From NCBI RefSeq assembly GCF_001687625.2, contig NZ_CP016538.2, forward strand, positions 2,758,501-2,822,500: 64,000 nt of DNA, read 5' to 3'. This DNA is from Planococcus maritimus. Lineage in GTDB: Bacteria; Bacillota; Bacilli; Bacillales_A; Planococcaceae. Position numbers and translations under genes: made by a program. Below are positions 15,466 through 23,522 of this stretch, one piece after another. How positions within the stretch are numbered: position 1 is the first letter of the stretch; each line of letters opens with the position of its first letter. The notes below the pieces were generated by a model. That model was given only the letters and a program-made list of their open reading frames with translations. It had not been told where the DNA came from and did not search any database.

Positions 15466-17109
15466 TTATTCAAGAAATTTTGCCGGCGTGCTCAATAAGT
15501 CGATACCCCAGACAAGCGGCAGGAAGTAATAGACAGCAAGGCCAACAAAAACAATCCCGAAGATGTTCAAAATAAACCCGGCTCTCGCCATATCAATAAT
15601 TTTTAAATAGCCCGAGCCGAAAACAACTGCATTCGGCGGTGTTGCGACCGGCAACATAAAGGCGCAGGATGCTGTGACAGCAGCTGTCACCATAAGCGCA
15701 TACGGGTGGATGCCGAGTGCTACCGCCAGCGAAGCCATAATCGGGAACATCATCGATGCTGTAGCGGTATTCGAAGTGATTTCTGTCAAAAACAAAACAA
15801 ACGCCGCCACAACAAGGACGATGATCAGCACATGGATGCCTTGCAGGCCGATCAATTGGCCGCCCACCCATTCAGAAAGACCAGATTGAGTAAAGCCTGC
15901 GGCAATCGCCAAACCGCCGCCAAAGAGCAGTAAGATGCCCCATGGCAATTTGACGGCCGTCGACCAGTCCAACAAATGATCGCCTTGACGATTTTTTGAC
16001 GGAATCGCGAATAATATCAAGGCAGCGATCAATCCAACCATGGCGTCGTTCAGGCCCGGTAAAAATTCCACTAGTAAGAACGAACGGGTAATCCATGAAA
16101 AAGCTGCTAATAGGAAAATCGCGAAAACGATTTTTTCTTCGTAGGAAGCCTTGCCCAACGCCGTCTTCTGTTCTTTGATGACGGCGCTGCCACCCGGCAA
16201 TTCCTTCAACTTCAATGGAAAGGCAATCTTGATCAAATAAAACCAAGCCACAAAAATAAAGATCCAGGCGAGCGGTACACCGAACAGCATCCATTCAGCA
16301 AACGTGATTTCGATGCCGTAAATTTCATTGACCGCACCGGCAAGCAAGGTATTCGGCGGCGTCCCAATCAAAGTCGCAATTCCGCCAAGAGACGCGGAAT
16401 AGGCGATGCCGAGCATGAGCGCTTTCCCGAAACTGAAATTCTCCCGGGAAGTGTCCATGGAATCATCGTGCTTCAGCGCTTCCGACACTTGATAAATAAT
16501 CGCCAGGCCGATCGGCACCATCATCATGGCTGTGGCCGTATTGGAAATCCACATCGACAAGAATCCGGTTGCCACCATAAATCCGAGTATGATCCGTTCG
16601 GTATTCGTGCCGATTAGGGAAATGATGGTCAAAGCGATACGTTTATGCAAATTCCATTTTTCCATCGTCAAGGCAATCATAAATCCGCCCATAAACAGGA
16701 AAATCGTATCATTCCCATAAGCGGACGTGGTCGCCCCCACATCCAAGCCTTCGGTTAAAGGAAACAACACAATCGGCAAAAGCGACGTCGCAGGAATCGG
16801 AATCGCTTCGGTGATCCACCACGTCGCGATCCAAATAGTGCTGGCAAGTACCGCTTTGGCATCCGGCGTCAAGCCTTCCGGGTTTACGAACAGCAAAGTT
16901 AAAGCAAACAGCAAAGGACCGAGAATCAGCCCAATCAGCTGCGGCTTGTTGTAGCTTTTCTTTTTGAAACGTTCATCGTATGTACCTGCATCTTCTGCAC
17001 GATCCGGGTCATCCCCTTGAGGAACCGAACCAGGCTTAGCGAAAAACCGCATCATATCCTTTACTTGGTCGTGCTTTTCCCACATCCAGCCCCACGTTGT
17101 CGAAAACAT
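15466..17109 (-). CDS. sdcS: Sodium-coupled dicarboxylate transporter (DASS family, SdcS-like)
   Basis: A 547-residue membrane carrier importing succinate, fumarate or malate with sodium. The two DASS sodium/substrate hairpin motifs are plain: SNTATAMMMVP (near 187) and SNTATASMMFP (near 461). About eleven membrane segments start at residue 55, after a hydrophilic cytoplasmic N-terminus. GGAGGG precedes the ATG at 17109. In the 235-bp upstream region no clear promoter or operator stands out. Confidence 0.9.
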   Translation of the reverse strand: MFSTTWGWMWEKHDQVKDMMRFFAKPGSVPQGDDPDRAEDAGTYDERFKKKSYNKPQLIGLILGPLLFALTLLFVNPEGLTPDAKAVLASTIWIATWWITEAIPIPATSLLPIVLFPLTEGLDVGATTSAYGNDTIFLFMGGFMIALTMEKWNLHKRIALTIISLIGTNTERIILGFMVATGFLSMWISNTATAMMMVPIGLAIIYQVSEALKHDDSMDTSRENFSFGKALMLGIAYSASLGGIATLIGTPPNTLLAGAVNEIYGIEITFAEWMLFGVPLAWIFIFVAWFYLIKIAFPLKLKELPGGSAVIKEQKTALGKASYEEKIVFAIFLLAAFSWITRSFLLVEFLPGLNDAMVGLIAALILFAIPSKNRQGDHLLDWSTAVKLPWGILLLFGGGLAIAAGFTQSGLSEWVGGQLIGLQGIHVLIIVLVVAAFVLFLTEITSNTATASMMFPIMASLAVALGIHPYALMVTAAVTASCAFMLPVATPPNAVVFGSGYLKIIDMARAGFILNIFGIVFVGLAVYYFLPLVWGIDLLSTPAKFLE

Positions 17110-17296
17110 ACTATCCCTCCATTTTACAGCAATGAATTTCTTGATTATTCCATTTCTCCCAGTGTATCCGTTTTCATTTTGCAGAACAAGCGCTGTCGGA
17201 CAAACTGATTCAAAAGCAGTCCTAGTTTTTTTACAAATGACCTTATTTCGAGTTGTTTCGTTCCAGCTACGGGGTCTTGCTAAAGTTTACGCAATA

Positions 17297-17333
17297 AAAG
17301 GAAGCTGCCTGTGATCCCCGCAGCTTCCTTTTC
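17297..17333 (-). terminator. Rho-independent terminator
   Basis: A 13-bp perfect stem AAAAGGAAGCTGC/GCAGCTTCCTTTT follows the 62-aa gene on the minus strand. Confidence 0.9.
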
Positions 17334-17344
17334 AATGAAATTTG

Positions 17345-17533
17345 TTATTTTTCTTCCGACTCGTCGATTGGATTCCGCTCGTCACCGACCCCGGTATCGC
17401 TGTGGCCGCTTTGCTTTCTCAGTTTCTCGCCATCTTCCTGCGATTCACGGTCGATTCCTTCAAACTCTTCACGTTTCCTGCGGTTCGTCTCTCTTGGCGG
17501 ATTAGCGTCTTTGGAAAATTCGTCTCTAGGCAT
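17345..17533 (-). CDS. Small hydrophilic stress protein candidate, 62 aa
   Basis: A 62-residue protein made almost entirely of charged and small residues (MPRDEFSKDA...NPIDESEEK), with no Cys and no hydrophobic core, so probably disordered. Support: GAGGAGG six bases before the ATG at 17533, a perfect terminator after it, and a promoter at 17568-17592 fitting sigma-B at nearly every conserved position. Function unknown; a hydrophilin-like protective role under stress is an inference from composition and promoter only. Confidence 0.75.
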   Translation of the reverse strand: MPRDEFSKDANPPRETNRRKREEFEGIDRESQEDGEKLRKQSGHSDTGVGDERNPIDESEEK

Positions 17534-17567
17534 GATGTTTCCTCCTCTTGAGCTATTTTCCTCTCCT

Positions 17568-17592
17568 ATTCCCTAAGAGAACTGCTTAAAAC
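17568..17592 (-). promoter_or_regulatory. Sigma-B-type promoter of the 62-aa protein
   Basis: Minus strand: GTTTTA (17592-17587), 13 bp, GGGAAT (17573-17568). It lies in the 62-bp gap between the YdjM-like gene and the 62-aa gene. Confidence 0.65.
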
Positions 17593-17595
17593 GTC

Positions 17596-18072
17596 TCAAG
17601 AAAAGGTGAACAGACTATACCCGAAATAAACGGACAATAGCGACAAAGCCGCAAATACGACATATTCCGTAAAGCTCCCCGTGGATGTTGTCAGCGGCAA
17701 GCGCACCGTCATGCGTAATGGAAACAAAAGTTTGATACCTCGTTTGGTCGCCATATCCAGCAGCAAATGGCTGACCATCCCAACAATGATTCCTGTCGCC
17801 AGTGCTTCATTCAACCCAACGGCTTCAAACAGCGCCATTGTCAAAAACAAAAAAACAAGGCTATGTGTAAACGTCCGGTGGCCAAAAAGAGCGCTGATGA
17901 TTTTCGATAAAAATGGCAATGCCCTGCCGATCGTGCTCGAACCATGGCAAATGTCCGGGATCAATGCACCGGCCACGCCGCCAATCAATAGAATAGCCGG
18001 TTCGTAAGGGGATATTTGCGCAAATGCCAGACTTGCTGCGATGCCGCCCGTGATGTGTGTTTTTCCTGTCAT
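17596..18072 (-). CDS. YdjM-like membrane-bound metal-dependent hydrolase (DUF457)
   Basis: A 158-residue integral membrane protein with four or five hydrophobic segments and the family's His/Asp motifs: GKTHITGG at the start, LIPDICHGSS (near 41), FGHRTFTHSL (near 63) and SHLLLDMATKRG (near 100). The family is thought to be zinc-dependent phospholipid-type hydrolases; the substrate is unknown. The start at 18072 follows AAAGGAG; an ATG at 18108 lies before that site and would overlap the divergent gene's control region. Confidence 0.82.
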   Translation of the reverse strand: MTGKTHITGGIAASLAFAQISPYEPAILLIGGVAGALIPDICHGSSTIGRALPFLSKIISALFGHRTFTHSLVFLFLTMALFEAVGLNEALATGIIVGMVSHLLLDMATKRGIKLLFPLRMTVRLPLTTSTGSFTEYVVFAALSLLSVYFGYSLFTFS

Positions 18073-18176
18073 AGCTGTTTGTGCTCCTTTATCAATAAAA
18101 TGGCTCATTGATTTCTATTATAACGTTTTTCGGGTATGCTGAAGACAAGGAAATCAGCAAAAAGGAGTCGTTTTTC

Positions 18177-18806
18177 ATGGGAATTCACCGTTTTTTTACC
18201 TCATTAAATGATTTGGAGCGAATCAATCGTGCACCAGGACGCTTTAAATTCGAAGAGCATAATGTTGCTGCGCATTCTTGGAAAGTCAGCCAGTATGCCA
18301 TGTTCTTCGCCACTATCGAAGAACGCGAAGGCCATCCTGTTGATTGGAAATCGCTTTACGAGCGGACCATCAACCACGATTTTGCGGAAGTCTTCATTGG
18401 CGACATCAAAACCCCTGTGAAATACGCTTCACCAGAACTAAAGGAAATCCTCGCAAAAGTCGAGGAAGGCATGATGGAGAAATTTATCCTGAAAGAAATT
18501 CCGGAAGAATTCCAGGAAGTGTTTTTTGACCGCATGAAAGAAGGCAAAGACGAATCGCTTGAAGGCCGTCTATTGGAATTCGCCGATAAGCTCGACCAAT
18601 TCTACGAAGCTTTCGCTGAATTGAAGCGCGGCAATACCGATAAGGAATTTCTGAAAATGTACCGGATTGCGCTCAGCAAACTTCTCGACCTTCCGCTTAC
18701 AGCAAGCGTCGACTATTTCCGTAACGTCATCCTCGATGACATCATGACGGAAGACACAGCTATCGACATTCGTAAAATCACCAAGCGCGTACTCGAAGCC
18801 CATTAA
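18177..18806 (+). CDS. HD-domain 5'-nucleotidase (YfbR-like)
   Basis: A 209-residue metal-dependent phosphohydrolase. HD-superfamily ligands are visible: His in EEHNVAAHSWKV (near 30), the HD pair in TINHDFAEVFIGD (near 64), and Asp in LEFADKLDQF (near 142). YfbR-type enzymes remove phosphate from deoxynucleoside monophosphates, limiting dNTP pools; assignment to that substrate is by family only. The start at 18177 follows AAAAGGAG at ten bases. It is divergent from the YdjM-like gene, sharing about 100 bp of control region. Confidence 0.85.
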   Translation: MGIHRFFTSLNDLERINRAPGRFKFEEHNVAAHSWKVSQYAMFFATIEEREGHPVDWKSLYERTINHDFAEVFIGDIKTPVKYASPELKEILAKVEEGMMEKFILKEIPEEFQEVFFDRMKEGKDESLEGRLLEFADKLDQFYEAFAELKRGNTDKEFLKMYRIALSKLLDLPLTASVDYFRNVILDDIMTEDTAIDIRKITKRVLEAH

Positions 18807-18860
18807 TGAGTTTTTTGGGCAGAGTTCGCTGACTTGTGATAAATTAGAAGAAACTATCTC

Positions 18861-18893
18861 GGAGGTGAATCCCTTATTTAAGGGAATTTATTG
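18861..18893 (+). promoter_or_regulatory. Shine-Dalgarno and TTG start separated by a hairpin
   Basis: GGAGGTG (18861-18867) is 23 bases from the TTG at 18891, far too distant for normal initiation. The gap holds a TCCCTT-ATTT-AAGGGA hairpin (18870-18885). If it folds, the effective distance falls to about eight or nine bases. An in-frame TAA at 18879 excludes any earlier start in this frame. Confidence 0.6.
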
Positions 18894-20207
18894 GACCCCA
18901 TACTTTTATTGAATTTAGCTCTTCTCGTTTTACTCATTGCATTAACCGCATTTTTCGTCGGTGCCGAATTTGCCGTCGTCAAAGTCCGCATGTCACGCAT
19001 CGAACAATTGATCGAAGAAGGCAATAAACAAGCCGTCACGGTCAAAAAAGTCGTCAGCGACCTGGACTATTATTTGTCCGCCTGCCAGCTCGGCATTACA
19101 GTGACCGCCCTTGGCCTTGGTTGGCTCGGGGAACCGACAGTCGAGCGCCTTCTTCATCCGCTGTTCGACTGGTTCGGTGTTCCTTCAGCCGTGTCGACGA
19201 TCGTCTCGTTTGCCTTTGCTTTTGCACTGGTGACATTCTTACACGTCGTTATCGGGGAATTGGCCCCGAAATCGCTGGCTCTGCAATTCGCGGAACGCAT
19301 GACCTTATCGCTGGCCCCTGCGCTTTATATTTTCGGCAAAATCATGTATCCGTTCATCTTTGTATTGAATGGCTCTGCCCGCTTGTTGCTCCGCATGTTC
19401 GGAGTCGAACCCGCAGGTGAACAGCAAGCCCATTCAGAAGAAGAACTGAAAATCATCATGGCACAGAGTTTCCAGAGCGGCGAGATCAACCAGACGGAAC
19501 TGTCCTATATGCAGAACATCTTTGCCTTTGATGAGCGCAGCGCCAAGGATGTCATGATCCCGCGTACGCAAATGGTCGCTTTTCCAGACGATTTATCTAC
19601 GGATGAATTGCTCGCGGAACTACGGGAGCATCGCTTTACGCGCTACCCGATTGCACGCGATGGCGACAAAGACGATTTGGTTGGCTTTATCAATGCCAAA
19701 GAAGTGTTGACCCATTATGCGATTAACCAAGATGTTCAAATGACGCAACTTATCCATGACCTGCCGTATTTTCACGAGACCACGCCTTTGCAGATGGCAC
19801 TCGTAAAAATGCAGAAAGACCGTACCCACATCGCATTAGTCATCGACGAATATGGCGGCACGTCTGGGTTAATCACGATGGAAGATATCCTCGAAGAAAT
19901 TGTCGGGGAAATCCGTGATGAGTTCGATGAAGAAGAAGAAGCTGAAATCGTAAGAGAAAGCGACACTCGCTATGTAGTAAATGGCCGTGTCCTGTTGAAG
20001 GATTTAGAAGAGCGGTTCAGCTTGAAATTTGCAGACAGCGACGAAATCGACACCATTGCCGGTTGGATGCAGCATCAGCTTATTGAAGCCGAAGCTGGGG
20101 ATGTATTCGAAAAAGGCGGCTACCAATGGGAAATTGTCGCCATGGAAAACCACCACATCCTAAAAATCGCTTTCGAGAAAATCGAAGAATCGGAAATCGA
20201 CGCATAA
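18891..20207 (+). CDS. CNNM/CorC family divalent metal transporter
   Basis: A 438-residue membrane protein related to Bacillus YhdP and Staphylococcus MpfA, which export magnesium. Order of domains: DUF21/CNNM membrane part (residues 1-190, segments near 5, 60, 95 and 135), a CBS pair (about 205-330; [27 protein letters not shown]), and a CorC_HlyC domain (about 345-430). The start is a TTG at 18891; the nearest Shine-Dalgarno lies 23 bases upstream across a hairpin. Monocistronic, with an imperfect terminator after the stop. Confidence 0.9.
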   Translation: MDPILLLNLALLVLLIALTAFFVGAEFAVVKVRMSRIEQLIEEGNKQAVTVKKVVSDLDYYLSACQLGITVTALGLGWLGEPTVERLLHPLFDWFGVPSAVSTIVSFAFAFALVTFLHVVIGELAPKSLALQFAERMTLSLAPALYIFGKIMYPFIFVLNGSARLLLRMFGVEPAGEQQAHSEEELKIIMAQSFQSGEINQTELSYMQNIFAFDERSAKDVMIPRTQMVAFPDDLSTDELLAELREHRFTRYPIARDGDKDDLVGFINAKEVLTHYAINQDVQMTQLIHDLPYFHETTPLQMALVKMQKDRTHIALVIDEYGGTSGLITMEDILEEIVGEIRDEFDEEEEAEIVRESDTRYVVNGRVLLKDLEERFSLKFADSDEIDTIAGWMQHQLIEAEAGDVFEKGGYQWEIVAMENHHILKIAFEKIEESEIDA

Positions 20208-20233
20208 AAGGGCTGCCCACGGGCTGCTCTTTT
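20206..20233 (+). terminator. Imperfect rho-independent terminator
   Basis: AAAAGGGC-t-GCCC pairs with GGGC-t-GCTCTTTT across one mismatch and one G-T pair, followed by nine T residues. Confidence 0.65.
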
Positions 20234-20252
20234 TTTTTGGAAAAATAAGCAA

Positions 20253-20297
20253 TTGACCGTTAGCCTTTCTTTCTATACGATAAGAACAAATGTTCTT
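20253..20297 (+). promoter_or_regulatory. yolD-like gene promoter with LexA (SOS) box
   Basis: -35 TTGACC (20253-20258), 17 bp, -10 TACGAT (20276-20281). The sequence GAACAAATGTTC (20284-20295) fits the Gram-positive SOS box GAAC-RNRY-GTTC exactly and covers the transcript start. Confidence 0.8.
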
Positions 20298-20321
20298 ATT
20301 CTTAAGAAAGGAGTGGTTGAG

Positions 20322-20681
20322 ATGAAAAAGAATCAGCATTTGACCGTTAAAGGGAATGTAATGGACAGAGGGCAATTAAAATGGGGGGCGCTGATGCTGC
20401 CGGAGCATGTCCGCATGCTGCGGGAATGGCGGGACGATGAACCTGCTAAGCATAAGCCTCATCTCGATGAAGAAGAACTCGGTTTGCTGCAGGAAGAAAT
20501 CGGCCTTGCTCACCAGCGGCAATGCCTGGCAGAACTGCGCTATTGGAGCGATGGGCTCGCTACCCTATCAGGCGTCGTTGTTTCGATCGACCTGTTTAGC
20601 CGAACTGTACAAGTTTTGACCGCAACTGAAGCTGTCCGGATTGGATTTGACGACCTTCTTGGCATTCGTCTCATCGATTGA
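20322..20681 (+). CDS. YolD-like family protein, SOS-controlled
   Basis: A 119-residue protein with the YolD pattern: DRGQLKWGALMLPEHVRML near residue 15 and a C-terminal beta segment with FDDLLGIRLID. Bacillus YolD proteins are encoded beside Y-family polymerases (UvrX, YqjW) and are viewed as their accessory factors. Here no polymerase gene is adjacent, so the gene is an orphan. The start at 20322 follows AAAGGAG at nine bases. A LexA box lies over the promoter start. Confidence 0.85.
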   Translation: MKKNQHLTVKGNVMDRGQLKWGALMLPEHVRMLREWRDDEPAKHKPHLDEEELGLLQEEIGLAHQRQCLAELRYWSDGLATLSGVVVSIDLFSRTVQVLTATEAVRIGFDDLLGIRLID

Positions 20682-20790
20682 AGCGATCTGCAGGGCTGCA
20701 AAATGGATATTTTTCTTTTTTAAGGTTAATGCCTGGCCGTACAGGGCATATACATAATAACTTTACAAAAGAAAATGGAGGTACGAAGTT

Positions 20791-21681
20791 ATGAGCAAAG
20801 TGACGTCTTACGCCAAAGAACTTGGTCAAGAATTTAAAAAAGATCACGCGACGACACTTGCGGCAGCCCAAGCTTATTATTATCTACTAGCAATTGTCCC
20901 CTTATTGATTTTACTGCTGGCCATTCTGCCATATTTGCAGATTGACCCGCAGCGGGCTGTCGATTTTATCGGCACTATCCTTCCAGGCGAAGTCGCCAAT
21001 ACATTTGAAGACACCATTGTCAGTGTGATCACGACACCATCTGGTGGCCTATTGACTTTCGGTATTCTCGGTACGCTTTGGTCTGCATCAAACGCAATGA
21101 CCGCTTTCATGGAAGCGACCAACCAAGCCTACGATGTAGAAGAAACCCGTTCTTTCTTCGTGAAAAAAGGATTGGCGATCATCTTGACGCTGTTCATGCT
21201 GATTGCGGTTATCGTTGCACTCGTTCTACCCATCTTTGGCGGTACAATCATCAATGTCATCAGTGAGTTCCTGAGCCTGCCTGAGCAGACGGAAATCATT
21301 TTCCAAGTTCTTCGTTGGGTCATCTCCATTGTTGTCATGAGCTTGGTGCTGGCGATGCTTTATAAATTCGCGCCAAACAAGAACTTCCCGTTCAAGGAAG
21401 TCATCATCGGCGCCGTTATCGCTACTGTTTTGTGGCAACTGGTATCCATTGGCTTTTCGTTCTATGTATCGAATTTCGGAAGCTATTCGGCCACATACGG
21501 CAGCCTCGGCGGATTAATCATCTTGATGTTGTGGTTCTTCCTAACAGGCTTGATCTTGGTCGTCGGAGCTGAAATCAATGCGATTTTGCATCGTCATCGG
21601 CATGCCAAGAGCGATTCGGAAGAAAGCAAATTGCAAACCGCTGAATCCGGTAATACAGAATCCTCAATGAACAAATATTAA
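20791..21681 (+). CDS. YihY/UPF0761 family membrane protein
   Basis: A 296-residue protein with six membrane segments and the family's conserved GGLLTFGILGTLWSASNAM (near 82) and YGSLGGLIILMLWFFLTGL (near 230). Once called ribonuclease BN, members are now treated as membrane proteins of unknown role, perhaps transporters. The N-terminal LAAAQAYYYLLAIVPLL segment is also characteristic. GGAGGTACG precedes the ATG at 20791. The C-terminal 25 residues are hydrophilic and Ser/Glu-rich. Confidence 0.88.
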   Translation: MSKVTSYAKELGQEFKKDHATTLAAAQAYYYLLAIVPLLILLLAILPYLQIDPQRAVDFIGTILPGEVANTFEDTIVSVITTPSGGLLTFGILGTLWSASNAMTAFMEATNQAYDVEETRSFFVKKGLAIILTLFMLIAVIVALVLPIFGGTIINVISEFLSLPEQTEIIFQVLRWVISIVVMSLVLAMLYKFAPNKNFPFKEVIIGAVIATVLWQLVSIGFSFYVSNFGSYSATYGSLGGLIILMLWFFLTGLILVVGAEINAILHRHRHAKSDSEESKLQTAESGNTESSMNKY

Positions 21682-21685
21682 GGCC

Positions 21686-21720
21686 AAAAGCCATCCGCTT
21701 GAATTAGCGGATGGCTTTTT
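21686..21720. terminator. Bidirectional terminator
   Basis: A perfect AAAAGCCATCCGCT/AGCGGATGGCTTTT stem between convergent genes. It is a single copy with no repeat inserted, useful as a comparison for the duplicated terminators elsewhere. Confidence 0.9.
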
Positions 21721-22690
21721 ACGTCTTGCTATAGGTTGTCCCCATACCAGGACGATGCGCAAGGAAATTTCGGAATGCGAATCCTTCCACTTGTGCTTCC
21801 GAATAACGTTTTTGCAAGGCCTCGATTAAATTTGGATAAGCCGATGCGTCTTCAAGTTTCGCGACATGAGCGGAAATGCCATCAAAATCGGAGCCCAAGC
21901 CGATGTGGCGTTCTCCACCGAGCCCACAAAGATGATCGATATGGCGCAGTAAATCCTCGATCGTCGCCTGCTGGCTTGCGGGATTGATGAATTCCGGACA
22001 GAACACGACATCAATCAATCCATTACGTAAAAACATGGCTTCGATTTGCTCATCATCCAGATTCCGGGGATGGTCGCATAATTTCCGTGCATTAGAATGA
22101 CTGGCTATTGGGTAATCGGCCAGTTCCATCACTTCCCAAAATGCTGCACGCGACAAATGGGACACATCCGTGAAAACTTGGTGTTCGTTGTTCAACTCCA
22201 CCACTTGCTTGCCAAGCATCGTCAATCCTCCACCTCTAGGCTCCCCGACACCGTCGGCACAAAGGTTGGCAAAATTCCACGTCAACCCAAGCGATAGGAC
22301 GCCGAGCCTGTAAAGATGGCGCAGCTTCATAAGGTCATTCCCAAAAGCATCTGCTCCTTCAAGCGTAAGCACAGCTCCGATCTCATCCGGGCCCAGCGTG
22401 TCGATGTCTTCCCAATTGCGAATGTGTTTCACGAGCGGCTGCCCAATCACTTCGCTGTAAAACACATCGACTTGCTCCAAACAATGCTGCCATTTTTCAT
22501 TGTCCGGCAGTTCCGGGTGTACGAAGACTGCGAAAAACTGCACTTTGACGCCACCTTGCTGCAAGCGCAGGAAATTGGTGTCGAGTTCTGCCCCGTCGAG
22601 AAAGCGTAACGCTTTTCCTTGAAACAATTCATTGCGCTTTGCCACTTGAAGCTTCAATAGGGCATCGCAATGTGTATCGATGATATGCAC
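21719..22690 (-). CDS. Membrane dipeptidase-type peptidase (M19)
   Basis: A 323-residue zinc dipeptidase of the renal dipeptidase family. Metal ligands are visible: HCD in DTHCDALLKL (near 6), Glu in TLEGADAF (near 114), His in VFTDVSHLS (near 172) and ASHSNARKLCDHPRN (near 197), and Asp in GLGSDFDG (near 266). The start is GTG at 22690, one base overlapping the stop of the upstream amidotransferase gene, with GAAGGGG spaced correctly. No signal peptide, so it acts in the cytoplasm. The pairing suggests breakdown of a gamma-glutamyl or dipeptide compound. Confidence 0.88.
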   Translation of the reverse strand: MHIIDTHCDALLKLQVAKRNELFQGKALRFLDGAELDTNFLRLQQGGVKVQFFAVFVHPELPDNEKWQHCLEQVDVFYSEVIGQPLVKHIRNWEDIDTLGPDEIGAVLTLEGADAFGNDLMKLRHLYRLGVLSLGLTWNFANLCADGVGEPRGGGLTMLGKQVVELNNEHQVFTDVSHLSRAAFWEVMELADYPIASHSNARKLCDHPRNLDDEQIEAMFLRNGLIDVVFCPEFINPASQQATIEDLLRHIDHLCGLGGERHIGLGSDFDGISAHVAKLEDASAYPNLIEALQKRYSEAQVEGFAFRNFLAHRPGMGTTYSKT

Positions 22691-23412
22691 TACTCATCCC
22701 CTTCTTCCGTACAAGCACGCACAAAACCTTCAAAAATGCGCAGAGATGCTGTGTCTCCTGCACGCGCCATATTTTCTGGATGCCATTGCAACCCAAGTGC
22801 GAAACCATGCGCTTTGCTTTCAATTGCTTCTATGACTCCATCACTCGCGATTCCGGACACAAGATAATGATCTGGTACGTGGCGGTTCGATTGATGGTGG
22901 CGGCTATTGACCTTGAGCTTCAGAGAATCCGTTAGCCGGTGCAATAACGAACCGGCCTTAACCTCGACGAAATGAGAGCCGTGCTCTCTTGGTGCCCGCT
23001 GCTGGTGTTGCAGCAAGTTACCAGACAGTTGAGATGGCGTATCCTGATACATATCTCCGCCCGCTGCGATATTCAAAATTTGCGCGCCTCGGCAAATCGC
23101 CAACACCGGCTTGTTTTTTGCCAATACTTTTTCCAGCAACTCCAGTTCAAATCGGTCGCGTGATGGGATGATGGCGCCAAGACCTGGATGCGGTTCTTCA
23201 CCGAATAAAGTCGGGTCAATATCCCAGCCGCCCGCCAGGAACAAGCCATCGATGTGCTCGGCGAGTTCTTCCAGTTCTTCCTGCCCTTCAATATACGGCA
23301 ACATGATCGGCAAGCCACCCGCACGCACAACAGCCTCTGTATCCGCAAGCTCTACATTATACTCGTCTTTCCCTAATTCTTTCGATGCGGTAATGCCGAT
23401 AATCGGTCTCAT
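22690..23412 (-). CDS. Gamma-glutamyl-gamma-aminobutyrate hydrolase-like amidotransferase (C26)
   Basis: A 240-residue class I glutamine amidotransferase-like hydrolase (PuuD family). The nucleophile is in AICRGAQILN (Cys near 107), and the His/Glu pair in LGLQWHPEN (near 212). LAGGWDIDP (near 59) is the family oxyanion segment. Such enzymes cleave gamma-glutamyl amides. AGGAG precedes the ATG at 23412. It is transcribed with the M19 dipeptidase, an arrangement consistent with scavenging of gamma-glutamyl peptides; the real substrate is not shown by the sequence. Confidence 0.87.
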   Translation of the reverse strand: MRPIIGITASKELGKDEYNVELADTEAVVRAGGLPIMLPYIEGQEELEELAEHIDGLFLAGGWDIDPTLFGEEPHPGLGAIIPSRDRFELELLEKVLAKNKPVLAICRGAQILNIAAGGDMYQDTPSQLSGNLLQHQQRAPREHGSHFVEVKAGSLLHRLTDSLKLKVNSRHHQSNRHVPDHYLVSGIASDGVIEAIESKAHGFALGLQWHPENMARAGDTASLRIFEGFVRACTEEGDE

Positions 23413-23522
23413 GCCTTCACTCCTAAATTATTCGAATTCTCAATACATTCACCATACAGAAGTTGTTGCTGGATGAACAGAGTCATTTCATTCTCGCTAT
23501 CAAAATGGCGAAAGCTTACCCA

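Noticed and set aside
15185-15529. 114-codon frame across repeat C
   Set aside because: Runs through the repeat and antisense into the DASS gene, with no Shine-Dalgarno; a repeat artefact.
18865-18912. 15-codon leader peptide starting at GTG before the CNNM gene
   Set aside because: Its GTG is part of the only Shine-Dalgarno sequence, so it has none of its own. Kept only as an alternative in the finding.
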